This document shows, piece by piece, positions 1 through 5,768 of a DNA stretch of 7,452 bases. This DNA comes from an uncultured Christensenellaceae bacterium (GTDB lineage: Bacteria > Bacillota > Clostridia > Christensenellales > CAG-314), in the NCBI GenBank assembly GCA_910587795.1, contig CAJUNH010000019.1:1-7452 (forward strand), given 5' to 3'. The translations under genes were made by a program, and so were the position numbers. The number at the start of each line of letters is the position of its first letter. Position 1 is the stretch's first letter. The notes beneath the pieces were generated by a model that saw only the letters and a list, made by a program, of their open reading frames with translations, was not told where the DNA came from and searched no databases.

Positions 1-11
1 ATTTTTTGCGA

Positions 12-26
12 GAGGGACGCGCCCTC
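12..26. repeat. GC-rich 5-bp-arm inverted repeat beside the broken tRNA
   Basis: The arms GAGGG (12-16) and CCCTC (22-26) are perfect reverse complements around a 5-nt loop, in a short GC-rich patch that follows the T-run at 2-7. It lies in the sequence replacing the tRNA 3' half. It could be a short hairpin, part of an inserted element, or the stem of a terminator whose T-tract would have to be on the other side. Orientation and role are not resolved. Confidence 0.4.
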
Positions 27-42
27 GTTTGGCTGCTGTTTA

Positions 43-83
43 TCCTTACCAAGGAAGTGCTCTACCTCCTGAGCCATATCAGC
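43..83 (-). tRNA. 5' half of tRNA-Thr(GGU), interrupted after the anticodon stem-loop
   Basis: Read on the minus strand from 83 downward, the sequence has a tRNA-Thr 5' half in correct spacing: 7-nt acceptor strand GCTGATA, TG, D-stem GCTC/GAGC around the loop AGGAGGTA, A26, anticodon 5' strand CTTCC, loop TTGGTAA with anticodon GGT at 50-48, then GGA. From about tRNA position 42 it departs: the rest of the anticodon stem does not pair, and no T-arm with TTC, no TATCAGC acceptor partner and no CCA follow before the window edge. From memory, the first 41 nt agree with ordinary clostridial tRNA-Thr genes, so chance is unlikely. It is either a truncated relic, one end of a tRNA gene split by an insertion or intron continuing off the left edge, or an assembly junction. 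As visible here it cannot fold into a functional tRNA. Confidence 0.65.
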
Positions 84-108
84 GAAAATATTAAAATGCA
101 AATAACTT

Positions 109-204
109 TTACATACGCTTTATGCCGCTAGCTAGGTAACCGCAGATTTCGTCCTCTGCAAAGGCAGTAAGTGCGCCAGCATAAATATTAGTTGTTAGTA
201 TTGT
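109..204 (-). pseudogene. Possible C-terminal remnant of an unidentified gene
   Basis: An open stretch of 31 codons on the minus strand ends at TAA (111-109) and has no start codon or ribosome binding site; a stop lies directly upstream at 207-205. The part from about 183 to 112 is GC-richer than the AT-rich flanks and reads like ordinary protein sequence (AGALTAFAEDEICGY, then LASGIKRM before the stop). That pattern suits the tail of a decayed gene on the strand of the tRNA-Thr fragment, with its stop 25 bp before the tRNA 5' end. I do not recognise the family. The length is short enough that a chance open frame or a structured RNA cannot be excluded. Confidence 0.25.
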
Positions 205-286
205 TTATTTATGCGTTTAATTCCAATGCTAATCTATTATATATTGTTTTTATATTGTTGTCAATTATCTTTTAACAATTTTTCAG

Positions 287-318
287 CGTCGGCGTAATAC
301 CGGACGTTTTTTCTTTTA
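287..318 (+). terminator. Terminator-like hairpin with T-tract
   Basis: CGTCGG (287-292) can pair with CCGGACG (300-306) as a six-bp GC-rich stem with one bulged G and a 7-nt loop (293-299). It is followed at once by TTTTTT and further T-rich sequence. This is the plus-strand form of an intrinsic terminator. It sits upstream of the possible hydC promoter, so it would stop transcription entering from the left rather than end any gene visible here. Confidence 0.4.
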
Positions 319-320
319 TT

Positions 321-348
321 TTGCAAAAAAATTTTATGATATTATAAA
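321..348 (+). promoter_or_regulatory. Possible sigma-A promoter for the hydrogenase operon
   Basis: TTGCAA (321-326) and TATAAA (343-348) are separated by 16 bp on the plus strand, giving four and five matches to the TTGACA/TATAAT consensus. It is the best-spaced pair I found in the leader, but the region is so AT-rich that near-matches are expected. Transcription would start near 355, leaving a leader of roughly 150 nt before hydC. Confidence 0.3.
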
Positions 349-459
349 AATTATGTAGGCTTTTTTAAGGACTATAAATTAGTGGAATTTGTCGCTTTAT
401 GATAAAATATATGCCGTTGGTACAAATTATTTTATTTTAATATTCGTTATTAAATATAA

Positions 460-476
460 GGTTGCATTAAACAACC
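460..476. repeat. Inverted repeat GGTTG-N7-CAACC in the hydC leader
   Basis: The arms GGTTG (460-464) and CAACC (472-476) are perfect reverse complements around CATTAAA. As RNA this is a small hairpin about 20 nt before the hydC ribosome binding site; as DNA it could be half of a regulator site. It shares its last base with the next inverted repeat. Confidence 0.4.
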
Positions 477-496
477 GTTAAGCAAGTAAATTAACG
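476..496. promoter_or_regulatory. Inverted repeat CGTTAA-N9-TTAACG next to the hydC ribosome binding site
   Basis: CGTTAA (476-481) and TTAACG (491-496) form a perfect 6-bp-arm palindrome in a 21-bp site, ending one base before AGGAGG (498-503). A protein bound here, or a hairpin in the mRNA, would sit directly at the start of hydC. The GTTAA/TTAAC half-sites recall those of the redox regulator Rex, which controls many clostridial hydrogenase and fermentation genes, but the central gap is 9 instead of 4 bases, so a Rex call is not justified. Regulator unknown. Confidence 0.35.
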
Positions 497-508
497 CAGG
501 AGGATACG

Positions 509-1015
509 ATGAAATATAAAAGTCTACCGTTTGACGGCACTAAGGAACAGGAAAGTAAGTTAAAGGCAAAGCTTGCCGAACTAAAACCTCAAGGCGCTGC
601 ATTGATGAAAGCATTGCAGTTTGCGCAGGATTTGTACGGATATTTGCCTTACGAGGTACAGCAAATGATAGCGGAAGGCTTGGGAATATCTCTTGCCGAC
701 GTGTACGGCGTGGTAACTTTTTATTCGCAGTTTACAATGTATCCAAAGGGGAAATACCAAATCAGCATATGTTTGGGGACCGCTTGTTACGTAAAAGGAT
801 CGGGCGAAATATACGATAAACTTCGCAATCTATTAGGTATCGAAAGCGGCGAGTGTACCGTTGACAGAATGTTTTCGTTAGACGCCACACGTTGTATCGG
901 CTGCTGCGGACTTGCTCCCGTTATGACGGTAAACGACGACGTTTACGGAAAAATAACCGCCGACGACGTAGAAGGTATACTTGCTAAATATATCAGTATG
1001 GAGGGCAACAAATAA
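509..1015 (+). CDS. hydC: NADH-dependent [FeFe]-hydrogenase, NuoE-like [2Fe-2S] subunit HydC
   Basis: This is the small electron-transfer subunit of a cytoplasmic trimeric [FeFe]-hydrogenase (HydC, also called HndA), homologous to NuoE of complex I. The 168-residue length is typical. Residues ~20-75 form the helical N-terminal part (ALQFAQDLYGYLP, then ADVYGVVTFYSQF, a NuoE hallmark). The thioredoxin-like domain follows, with the four [2Fe-2S] ligands C88, C93 (CLGTAC) and C129, C133 (CIGCC). The ATG is supported by AGGAGG at 498-503, 5 nt upstream. The stop overlaps the hydB start as TAATG, indicating translational coupling. In the family, HydC contacts the NuoF-like HydB and holds a [2Fe-2S] cluster near the FMN. 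NuoE-like subunits also occur in NAD-dependent formate dehydrogenases, but the HydA gene downstream settles the assignment. Confidence 0.95.
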   Translation: MKYKSLPFDGTKEQESKLKAKLAELKPQGAALMKALQFAQDLYGYLPYEVQQMIAEGLGISLADVYGVVTFYSQFTMYPKGKYQISICLGTACYVKGSGEIYDKLRNLLGIESGECTVDRMFSLDATRCIGCCGLAPVMTVNDDVYGKITADDVEGILAKYISMEGNK

Positions 1016-2886
1016 TGACTATACAACAGTTAAACGAAATTCGCGAAAAAGCTTTTTTAAGCGTTGCCTCCCGTAAAGTCGGGCAGCAAAAATCCTTGTA
1101 CCGTCATCAAGTGTTAGTGTGCGGAGGTTCGGGATGTACATCGGGCAATTCCCGCAAAATTTACGACGAGTTTGCAAAAGAGATAGCTGAAAAGGGATTG
1201 ACGGATGATGTTAATCTTGTTATGACGGGCTGCTTTGGATTGTGTGCGCTGGGACCGGTCGTTATAGTGTATCCCGAAGGCTCGTTTTATGCCAAAGTGG
1301 AATTGTCCCACGTTTGCGAAATCGTAGACAGTCATCTTGTCGCGGGGCAGCCCGTTGCAAAACTGTTATACGAGGAAACCGTAACGGACGAAGGTATAAA
1401 GGCGCTTAACGACACGCACTTTTACCGCAAGCAAATGAGGCTTGCGCTGCGTAACTGCGGAGTGATCGATCCGGAAAACATAGAGGAATATATTGCCCGC
1501 GACGGCTATCAAGCACTGTATAAAGCTATAAATATGTCGGGCGACGAGATTATAGACACCGTAATAAACTCCGGTTTGCGCGGACGCGGCGGCGCGGGAT
1601 TTTTAACCGGACGCAAATGGAAATTCACTCAGGGCGCAAAAGGCAAGATTAAGTACGTTTGCTGTAACGCCGACGAGGGCGACCCCGGCGCGTTTATGGA
1701 CAGATCGGTATTAGAAGGCGATCCTCACGTGGTATTGGAAGCAATGAGCATAGCCGCATATGCCGTAGGCGCAGCTCACGGTTATATATACGTGCGTGCA
1801 GAGTATCCCGTTGCGGTGCGCCGTTTGCAAATAGCTTTGGAACAATCGCGTAAATACGGTTTGTTGGGCAATAATATTTTAGGTACGGATTTTAGTTTCG
1901 ATATAGAAATCCGTCTTGGCGCGGGCGCGTTTGTTTGCGGAGAAGAAACCGCGCTTATGACCAGCATAGAGGGAAAGCGCGGCGAACCGCGGCCCCGTCC
2001 TCCGTTTCCGGCTATCGAAGGATTATTTCATAAGCCTACACTGTTAAACAACGTGGAAACGTATGCAAATATACCGCAGATAATTCTTAACGGCGCGGAA
2101 TGGTATTCCGCTATCGGTACGGAAAAAAGTAAGGGAACAAAAGTATTTGCGTTAGGCGGTAAAATACATAACACAGGGCTTGTCGAAGTTCCTATGGGCA
2201 CTACGCTGAGAGAAATTATTTACGAAATCGGCGGCGGTATACCCAACGGCAAGGCGTTTAAAGCGGCGCAGACGGGCGGACCCAGCGGAGGCTGCATTCC
2301 CGCCGAGCTTATAGATACAAAAATCGATTACGAAAGTTTACAGGCAATAGGTTCGATGATGGGCAGCGGCGGACTTATTGTAATGGACGAAGATAATTGT
2401 ATGGTAGATATTGCCAAATTCTTCTTGGAGTTTACGGTAGACGAATCCTGCGGAAAGTGTACTCCCTGCCGTATAGGCACAAAACGTTTGTACGAAATGC
2501 TGTGTAAAGTAACCGAGGGCAAAGCGACGTTAGAGGATTTGGACAAAATGGAAGAGCTGTGTTATTACATACAGGATAACTCGCTTTGCGGTTTGGGACA
2601 GTCCGCGCCTAATCCGGTATTGTCTACGCTTAAATATTTCCGTAAGGAATACGAAGCTCACGTTGTGGACAAACACTGTCCCGCCGGCGTTTGCAAGTCG
2701 CTGATAAACTACGTTATCGATCCGGAAAAATGTATCGGCTGTAATTTGTGCGCGCGCAACTGTTCGGCAAACGCTATACGCGGCACACTAAAACAACCCC
2801 ATACGATAGACACGAGTTTGTGCATTAAGTGCGGAGTATGCTTAACAAAATGCAGATTTAACGCGATCAGCAAGGAGGGCAAATAA
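1015..2886 (+). CDS. hydB: NADH-dependent [FeFe]-hydrogenase, NuoF-like FMN/NADH-binding subunit HydB
   Basis: This 623-residue subunit is the NAD(H)-reactive flavoprotein of the HydABC complex (HndC in other nomenclature). Domains in order: an N-terminal thioredoxin-like [2Fe-2S] domain (~30-115; C36, C41, C73, C77); a NuoF core with the FMN/NADH motifs GRGGAGF (190-196), NADEGDPGAF (218-227) and GAGAFVCGEE (302-311); an SLBB-like stretch (~375-460); the NuoF [4Fe-4S] site C479, C482, C485 with C525; and a C-terminal two-cluster ferredoxin domain (C573, C576, C579, C583 and C603, C606, C609, C613). The fused N-terminal [2Fe-2S] and C-terminal ferredoxin domains are the HydB arrangement and set it apart from complex I NuoF. 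GGAGGG at 1000-1005 precedes the ATG by 9 nt. No expected ligand is missing. Whether the complex truly bifurcates between NADH and ferredoxin is inferred from the family. Confidence 0.95.
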   Translation: MTIQQLNEIREKAFLSVASRKVGQQKSLYRHQVLVCGGSGCTSGNSRKIYDEFAKEIAEKGLTDDVNLVMTGCFGLCALGPVVIVYPEGSFYAKVELSHVCEIVDSHLVAGQPVAKLLYEETVTDEGIKALNDTHFYRKQMRLALRNCGVIDPENIEEYIARDGYQALYKAINMSGDEIIDTVINSGLRGRGGAGFLTGRKWKFTQGAKGKIKYVCCNADEGDPGAFMDRSVLEGDPHVVLEAMSIAAYAVGAAHGYIYVRAEYPVAVRRLQIALEQSRKYGLLGNNILGTDFSFDIEIRLGAGAFVCGEETALMTSIEGKRGEPRPRPPFPAIEGLFHKPTLLNNVETYANIPQIILNGAEWYSAIGTEKSKGTKVFALGGKIHNTGLVEVPMGTTLREIIYEIGGGIPNGKAFKAAQTGGPSGGCIPAELIDTKIDYESLQAIGSMMGSGGLIVMDEDNCMVDIAKFFLEFTVDESCGKCTPCRIGTKRLYEMLCKVTEGKATLEDLDKMEELCYYIQDNSLCGLGQSAPNPVLSTLKYFRKEYEAHVVDKHCPAGVCKSLINYVIDPEKCIGCNLCARNCSANAIRGTLKQPHTIDTSLCIKCGVCLTKCRFNAISKEGK

Positions 2887-2888
2887 CA

Positions 2889-4631
2889 ATGGTTAACCTC
2901 AAAATAAATAATATACCCGTTTGCGTACAGGACGGTGTGACGATATTGGAAGCGGCAAGAAGTTTGGGTATTAAAATTCCTACGCTATGCCATATGAAAA
3001 ATATCAGCGAATTAGGCGCATGCCGCGTGTGCGTGGTAGAAGTAAAAGGTATGCGCAGTTTGGTTGCCGCTTGCGAGTTTCCGGTCAGCGAGGGTATGGA
3101 AATTTTTACAAATACGCCACGCGTCCTTAAATCGCGCAAAACCACAATAGAATTGATTTTGTCTGCGCACAAAAAAGAATGCTTGTCGTGCGAACGTAAC
3201 CTTAACTGCGAATTGCAAAGCTTATCCTACAAGTACGGTTGCGACGCCGAACGTTTTGCTGGCGACGTAGGCAACTTCGACATAGATTGTTCCAGCGAAT
3301 ATCTTATTAGGGATAACAGCAAGTGTATCCTTTGCCGCAGATGCGTATCCGTGTGTAAAAAAATGCAAGGTATAGGCGCAATAGGTGTAAGCAACCGCGG
3401 ATTTAACACTCACGTCGGCTGTGCGTTCGATATGGATATAAACAATACTCCCTGCGTTGGGTGCGGGCAGTGCGTTATCGTGTGTCCTACGGGTGCCTTG
3501 CGTGAAAAAAGCGAAATGGAACGCGTGCAAGACGCGTTGGCTAATCCCGATAAATACGTTGTAGTGGGTACTGCGCCTGCGGTGCGTGCCGCTCTTGCCG
3601 AGGCGTTCGACGCGCCTGTCGGCACAAACTGTCAAGGCAAAACGGTAACGGCGCTGCGGCTGTTGGGCTTTGACAAGGTATTTGACGTAAACTGCTCGGC
3701 AGACTTTACCATTATGGAGGAGTCGACCGAACTGATAGAACGCATTACAAACGGCGGTAAACTGCCTATGTTTACCAGCTGCTGTCCGGGTTGGATAAAG
3801 TATGTGGAAATGAACTATCCCAACCTTATACCCAATTTATCTACGTGTAAATCGCCGCAGCAGATGTTCGGCGCGCTGATTAAAACTTGCTTTGCAAAAA
3901 AGGCGAATATCGATCCTAAAAATTTGTTTGTAGTTACCGTTATGCCATGTACTGCAAAAAAAGAAGAAAAAGAGCGCACTTTTACCGACGGCATAAAGGA
4001 CGTGGACGCGGTGCTTACCACAAGAGAACTTGCCCACCTGCTTAAAGAAAACGGCATACTGCTTAACGATTTGCCCGACGGCGAGGCGGACAGTCCTTTC
4101 GGCGAATATACGGGCGCGGGTATGATATTCGGCGCAACGGGCGGAGTTATGGAAGCGGCGCTGCGGACGGCTGCGTACAGACTGCAAGGAGGTAACGCTT
4201 CTTTTGCAAAGCTGGAATTTACAGAAGTGCGCGGACAAAACGGAGTTAAGGAGGCTACGTATCAGTTGGGCGATACCACTATTAACGTGGCGGTTGTAAA
4301 CGGTATCAAAAACGCGCAGGCAATTTGCGACCAAATTACAAACGGCGGCAGTAAGTACCACTTTGTGGAAGTAATGACATGCCCCGGCGGTTGCGTAAAC
4401 GGCGGCGGACAGCCTATAAAAGCAACGTTTGTCAAGCACAAAAAGGATGTTGCGTCGTTACGCGCATCGGTGCTGTATTCTGCCGATAAAGTTATGTACA
4501 ACAGACGCAGTCACAAAAATGCGGCGGTAAACGAGGTTTACGCCGAATATTTCGGCAAGCCTTGCAGTGACGTCGCGCATAAAATATTGCATACGCATTA
4601 TGCGCCGCGGGCTAAATACATCAAGGATTAG
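2889..4631 (+). CDS. hydA: [FeFe]-hydrogenase catalytic subunit HydA (H-cluster, group A)
   Basis: This 580-residue enzyme makes or oxidises H2 at the H-cluster. N-terminal wire: plant-type [2Fe-2S] (C34, C45, C48, C62), His-ligated NuoG-like [4Fe-4S] (H94, C98, C101, C107) and two [4Fe-4S] sites (C146, C149, C152, C156; C189, C192, C195, C199). The three H-cluster motifs are complete: TSCCPGW (296-302; C298 as proton-relay Cys, C299 as ligand), MPCTAKKEE (352-360; C354) and EVMTCPGGCVNGGGQP (494-509; C498, C502). The C-terminal small-subunit-like tail ends in HKILHTHY. This matches the layout and size of Clostridium pasteurianus CpI and of HndD, and lacks the extra C-terminal [2Fe-2S] domain known from Thermotoga HydA. 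AAGGAGG at 2872-2878 precedes the ATG by 10 nt, and hydB ends 2 nt upstream. Association with HydB and HydC points to the trimeric NAD-linked type. Maturases HydE/F/G are not in this window. Confidence 0.96.
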   Translation: MVNLKINNIPVCVQDGVTILEAARSLGIKIPTLCHMKNISELGACRVCVVEVKGMRSLVAACEFPVSEGMEIFTNTPRVLKSRKTTIELILSAHKKECLSCERNLNCELQSLSYKYGCDAERFAGDVGNFDIDCSSEYLIRDNSKCILCRRCVSVCKKMQGIGAIGVSNRGFNTHVGCAFDMDINNTPCVGCGQCVIVCPTGALREKSEMERVQDALANPDKYVVVGTAPAVRAALAEAFDAPVGTNCQGKTVTALRLLGFDKVFDVNCSADFTIMEESTELIERITNGGKLPMFTSCCPGWIKYVEMNYPNLIPNLSTCKSPQQMFGALIKTCFAKKANIDPKNLFVVTVMPCTAKKEEKERTFTDGIKDVDAVLTTRELAHLLKENGILLNDLPDGEADSPFGEYTGAGMIFGATGGVMEAALRTAAYRLQGGNASFAKLEFTEVRGQNGVKEATYQLGDTTINVAVVNGIKNAQAICDQITNGGSKYHFVEVMTCPGGCVNGGGQPIKATFVKHKKDVASLRASVLYSADKVMYNRRSHKNAAVNEVYAEYFGKPCSDVAHKILHTHYAPRAKYIKD

Positions 4632-4641
4632 AGTGACCGCA

Positions 4642-5604
4642 ATGAGCAAAAAAATATTTAGTATTGCCGTATGCGCGCTTACAATTATAGTGTTTTCGTC
4701 CGCGTTGTTTGCGTGTTCCGCAGCGGACGGCTCTCTGCAAATTTACGTGCCCGACGGTGCGCCTGCGCTGACCGTTGCAAATTTATTTACGGCAAACAAG
4801 CTGTCGGGTAAAGACGTTAAAATTACAATAACAACAGGGGCGGACGTGCAGGCTAAAATACTAAACGGCGAAGCGGACGTAGCGGTTTGCCCTACGAATA
4901 TGGCGGCGGCACTGTACAATAAGGGCGTGGATTACAGTCTTGTTTCGGCAAATCTGTTTGGATTACTGTATTTGGTGGGCAACAAGCCCGTTCAGTCGCT
5001 AGACGAATTGGCGGGCAGTGTGGTGCATAGTATAGGCAAAAACAACACGCCGGAATTTGTGTTTAAAAAAATACTTACGGCGCAGGGGATAGATTATGTC
5101 GACAGCGATACGCCTGTACAAGGAAAAGTTGCCTTGCGTTATTACGGTGCGGGCGGAGAAATTATTCCGCGTTTAAAAAGCGGCGATATAAGTTATGCTA
5201 TTTTAGGCGAACCTGCCGTTACAAAAGCAGACGTTACCGAGCTGTTCGATTTGCAAGACTTGTGGCAAACGGCGACTAATCTGGACGGAGGCTATCCGCA
5301 AGCGGGAGTATTTGTAAAAAACAGTTTACTTAAAGACGGTAAATTTACCGATAACTTATTAAGCGCATTGCGGGACAACACTCAATTTATTGCAGATAAC
5401 GCCGACAGTGTGGCGGAATTATTGGTTGAAAACGGCAGTAACGATTTTAACGGGATAACTTTTACCGAATCTTTAATTAATCGTTGTAATATCCGCTGCG
5501 TTAAAGCAAGCGATTGCAAAACTCAAATAGAGGCTTATTTTAACGCAATAGCTACCGCCAACCTTTCTTTTAAATTGCCTGCCGACGGATTTTACGGAAG
5601 ATAG
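4642..5604 (+). CDS. ABC transporter substrate-binding lipoprotein, NMT1/SsuA-like
   Basis: The 320-residue product is the extracytoplasmic binding component of an importer. It begins with a lipoprotein signal: Lys at 3-4, a hydrophobic stretch (5-23) and the lipobox LFAC with C25 as the lipidated residue. The mature part looks like a two-lobed type II periplasmic-binding fold of the NMT1/THI5/SsuA group: IYVPDGAPAL (34-43), GEADVAVCPTNMAAALY (76-92), and GGEIIPRLKSGDISYAILGEPAV (171-193) with the helix-strand pattern usual there. The family carries sulfonates, taurine, nitrate or thiamine pyrimidine precursors; I cannot choose among them. I chose ATG 4642 for its clean signal peptide. GTG 4633, 5 nt after AAGGA (4623-4627), is a possible start adding three residues; the longer open frame from 4567 lies inside hydA. 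Only 10 nt separate it from hydA, so co-transcription is likely. Confidence 0.85.
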   Translation: MSKKIFSIAVCALTIIVFSSALFACSAADGSLQIYVPDGAPALTVANLFTANKLSGKDVKITITTGADVQAKILNGEADVAVCPTNMAAALYNKGVDYSLVSANLFGLLYLVGNKPVQSLDELAGSVVHSIGKNNTPEFVFKKILTAQGIDYVDSDTPVQGKVALRYYGAGGEIIPRLKSGDISYAILGEPAVTKADVTELFDLQDLWQTATNLDGGYPQAGVFVKNSLLKDGKFTDNLLSALRDNTQFIADNADSVAELLVENGSNDFNGITFTESLINRCNIRCVKASDCKTQIEAYFNAIATANLSFKLPADGFYGR

Positions 5605-5630
5605 TATTTTAAATTGAAAATTACGTTTAA

Positions 5631-5666
5631 ATTTAATAAACCGAATGTAAATACGGTTTATTAAAT
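5631..5666. repeat. Perfect 13-bp-arm palindrome between binding-protein and permease genes
   Basis: Arms 5631-5643 (ATTTAATAAACCG) and 5654-5666 are exact reverse complements separated by a 10-nt loop (5644-5653). As RNA it would be a 13-bp hairpin; no T-run follows the second arm, so it is not a standard terminator. It may stabilise or process the upstream mRNA, or be an operator for the permease-ATPase pair. It lies 26 nt after the binding-protein stop. Confidence 0.85.
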
Positions 5667-5680
5667 ACAATGCTTAATAG

Positions 5681-5709
5681 TGTAAAATACAAATTTTACG
5701 TTTTTATTT
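5681..5709 (+). terminator. Weak AU-rich hairpin with T-rich tail
   Basis: GTAAAAT (5682-5688) and ATTTTAC (5693-5699) form a perfect 7-bp stem with loop ACAA, extendable by wobble pairs, followed by GTTTTTATTT. The geometry is that of an intrinsic terminator, but the stem has only two G-C pairs, so termination would be partial at best. If active it would lower permease and ATPase mRNA relative to the binding protein, a common need in ABC operons. Confidence 0.3.
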
Positions 5710-5768
5710 AATTGTAATTATCGAGCAAGTATAAATCGTAATTTAGCGGATACGGATAAAAAAATAAT

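Larger units (their letters stand above)
205..508. other. AT-rich intergenic leader upstream of the hydrogenase genes
   Basis: This 304-bp stretch is strongly AT-rich with stops in every frame and no protein-like reading. It contains a terminator-like hairpin (287-318), a possible promoter (321-348), two adjoining inverted repeats (460-476 and 476-496) and the hydC ribosome binding site AGGAGG at 498-503. I see no recognisable riboswitch core. The distance from the possible promoter to hydC would give a leader RNA of about 150 nt, long enough to carry regulatory structure. Confidence 0.6.

Noticed and set aside
5..83. A minus-strand reading frame through the tRNA fragment that begins ADMAQEVEHFLGK
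   Set aside because: This is the well-known spurious translation of a tRNA-Thr gene; the tRNA structure explains it and there is no ribosome binding site before the ATG.
255..278. Possible Rex site from TTGTT (255-259) and AACAA (274-278)
   Set aside because: The half-sites are separated by 14 bases instead of the 8 expected between these cores, and the region is AT-rich enough to give such pairs by chance.
1015..2886. HydB as complex I NuoF
   Set aside because: The fused N-terminal [2Fe-2S] and C-terminal two-cluster ferredoxin domains plus adjacent hydA fit the hydrogenase subunit, and no other complex I genes are present.
3837..4439. A 200-codon open frame on the minus strand inside hydA
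   Set aside because: It is antisense to conserved H-cluster motifs, its composition (rich in Arg, Cys, Phe and His) is that of a shadow frame, and it has no ribosome binding site.
4567..4641. A longer binding-protein start at 4567
   Set aside because: It lies within the hydA coding sequence and would put a 25-residue basic extension before a normal lipoprotein signal peptide.
5605..5768. A riboswitch, such as a thiamine-type aptamer, in the gap before the permease
   Set aside because: No CUGAGA-like or other conserved aptamer core is visible; only simple AT-rich hairpins are present.
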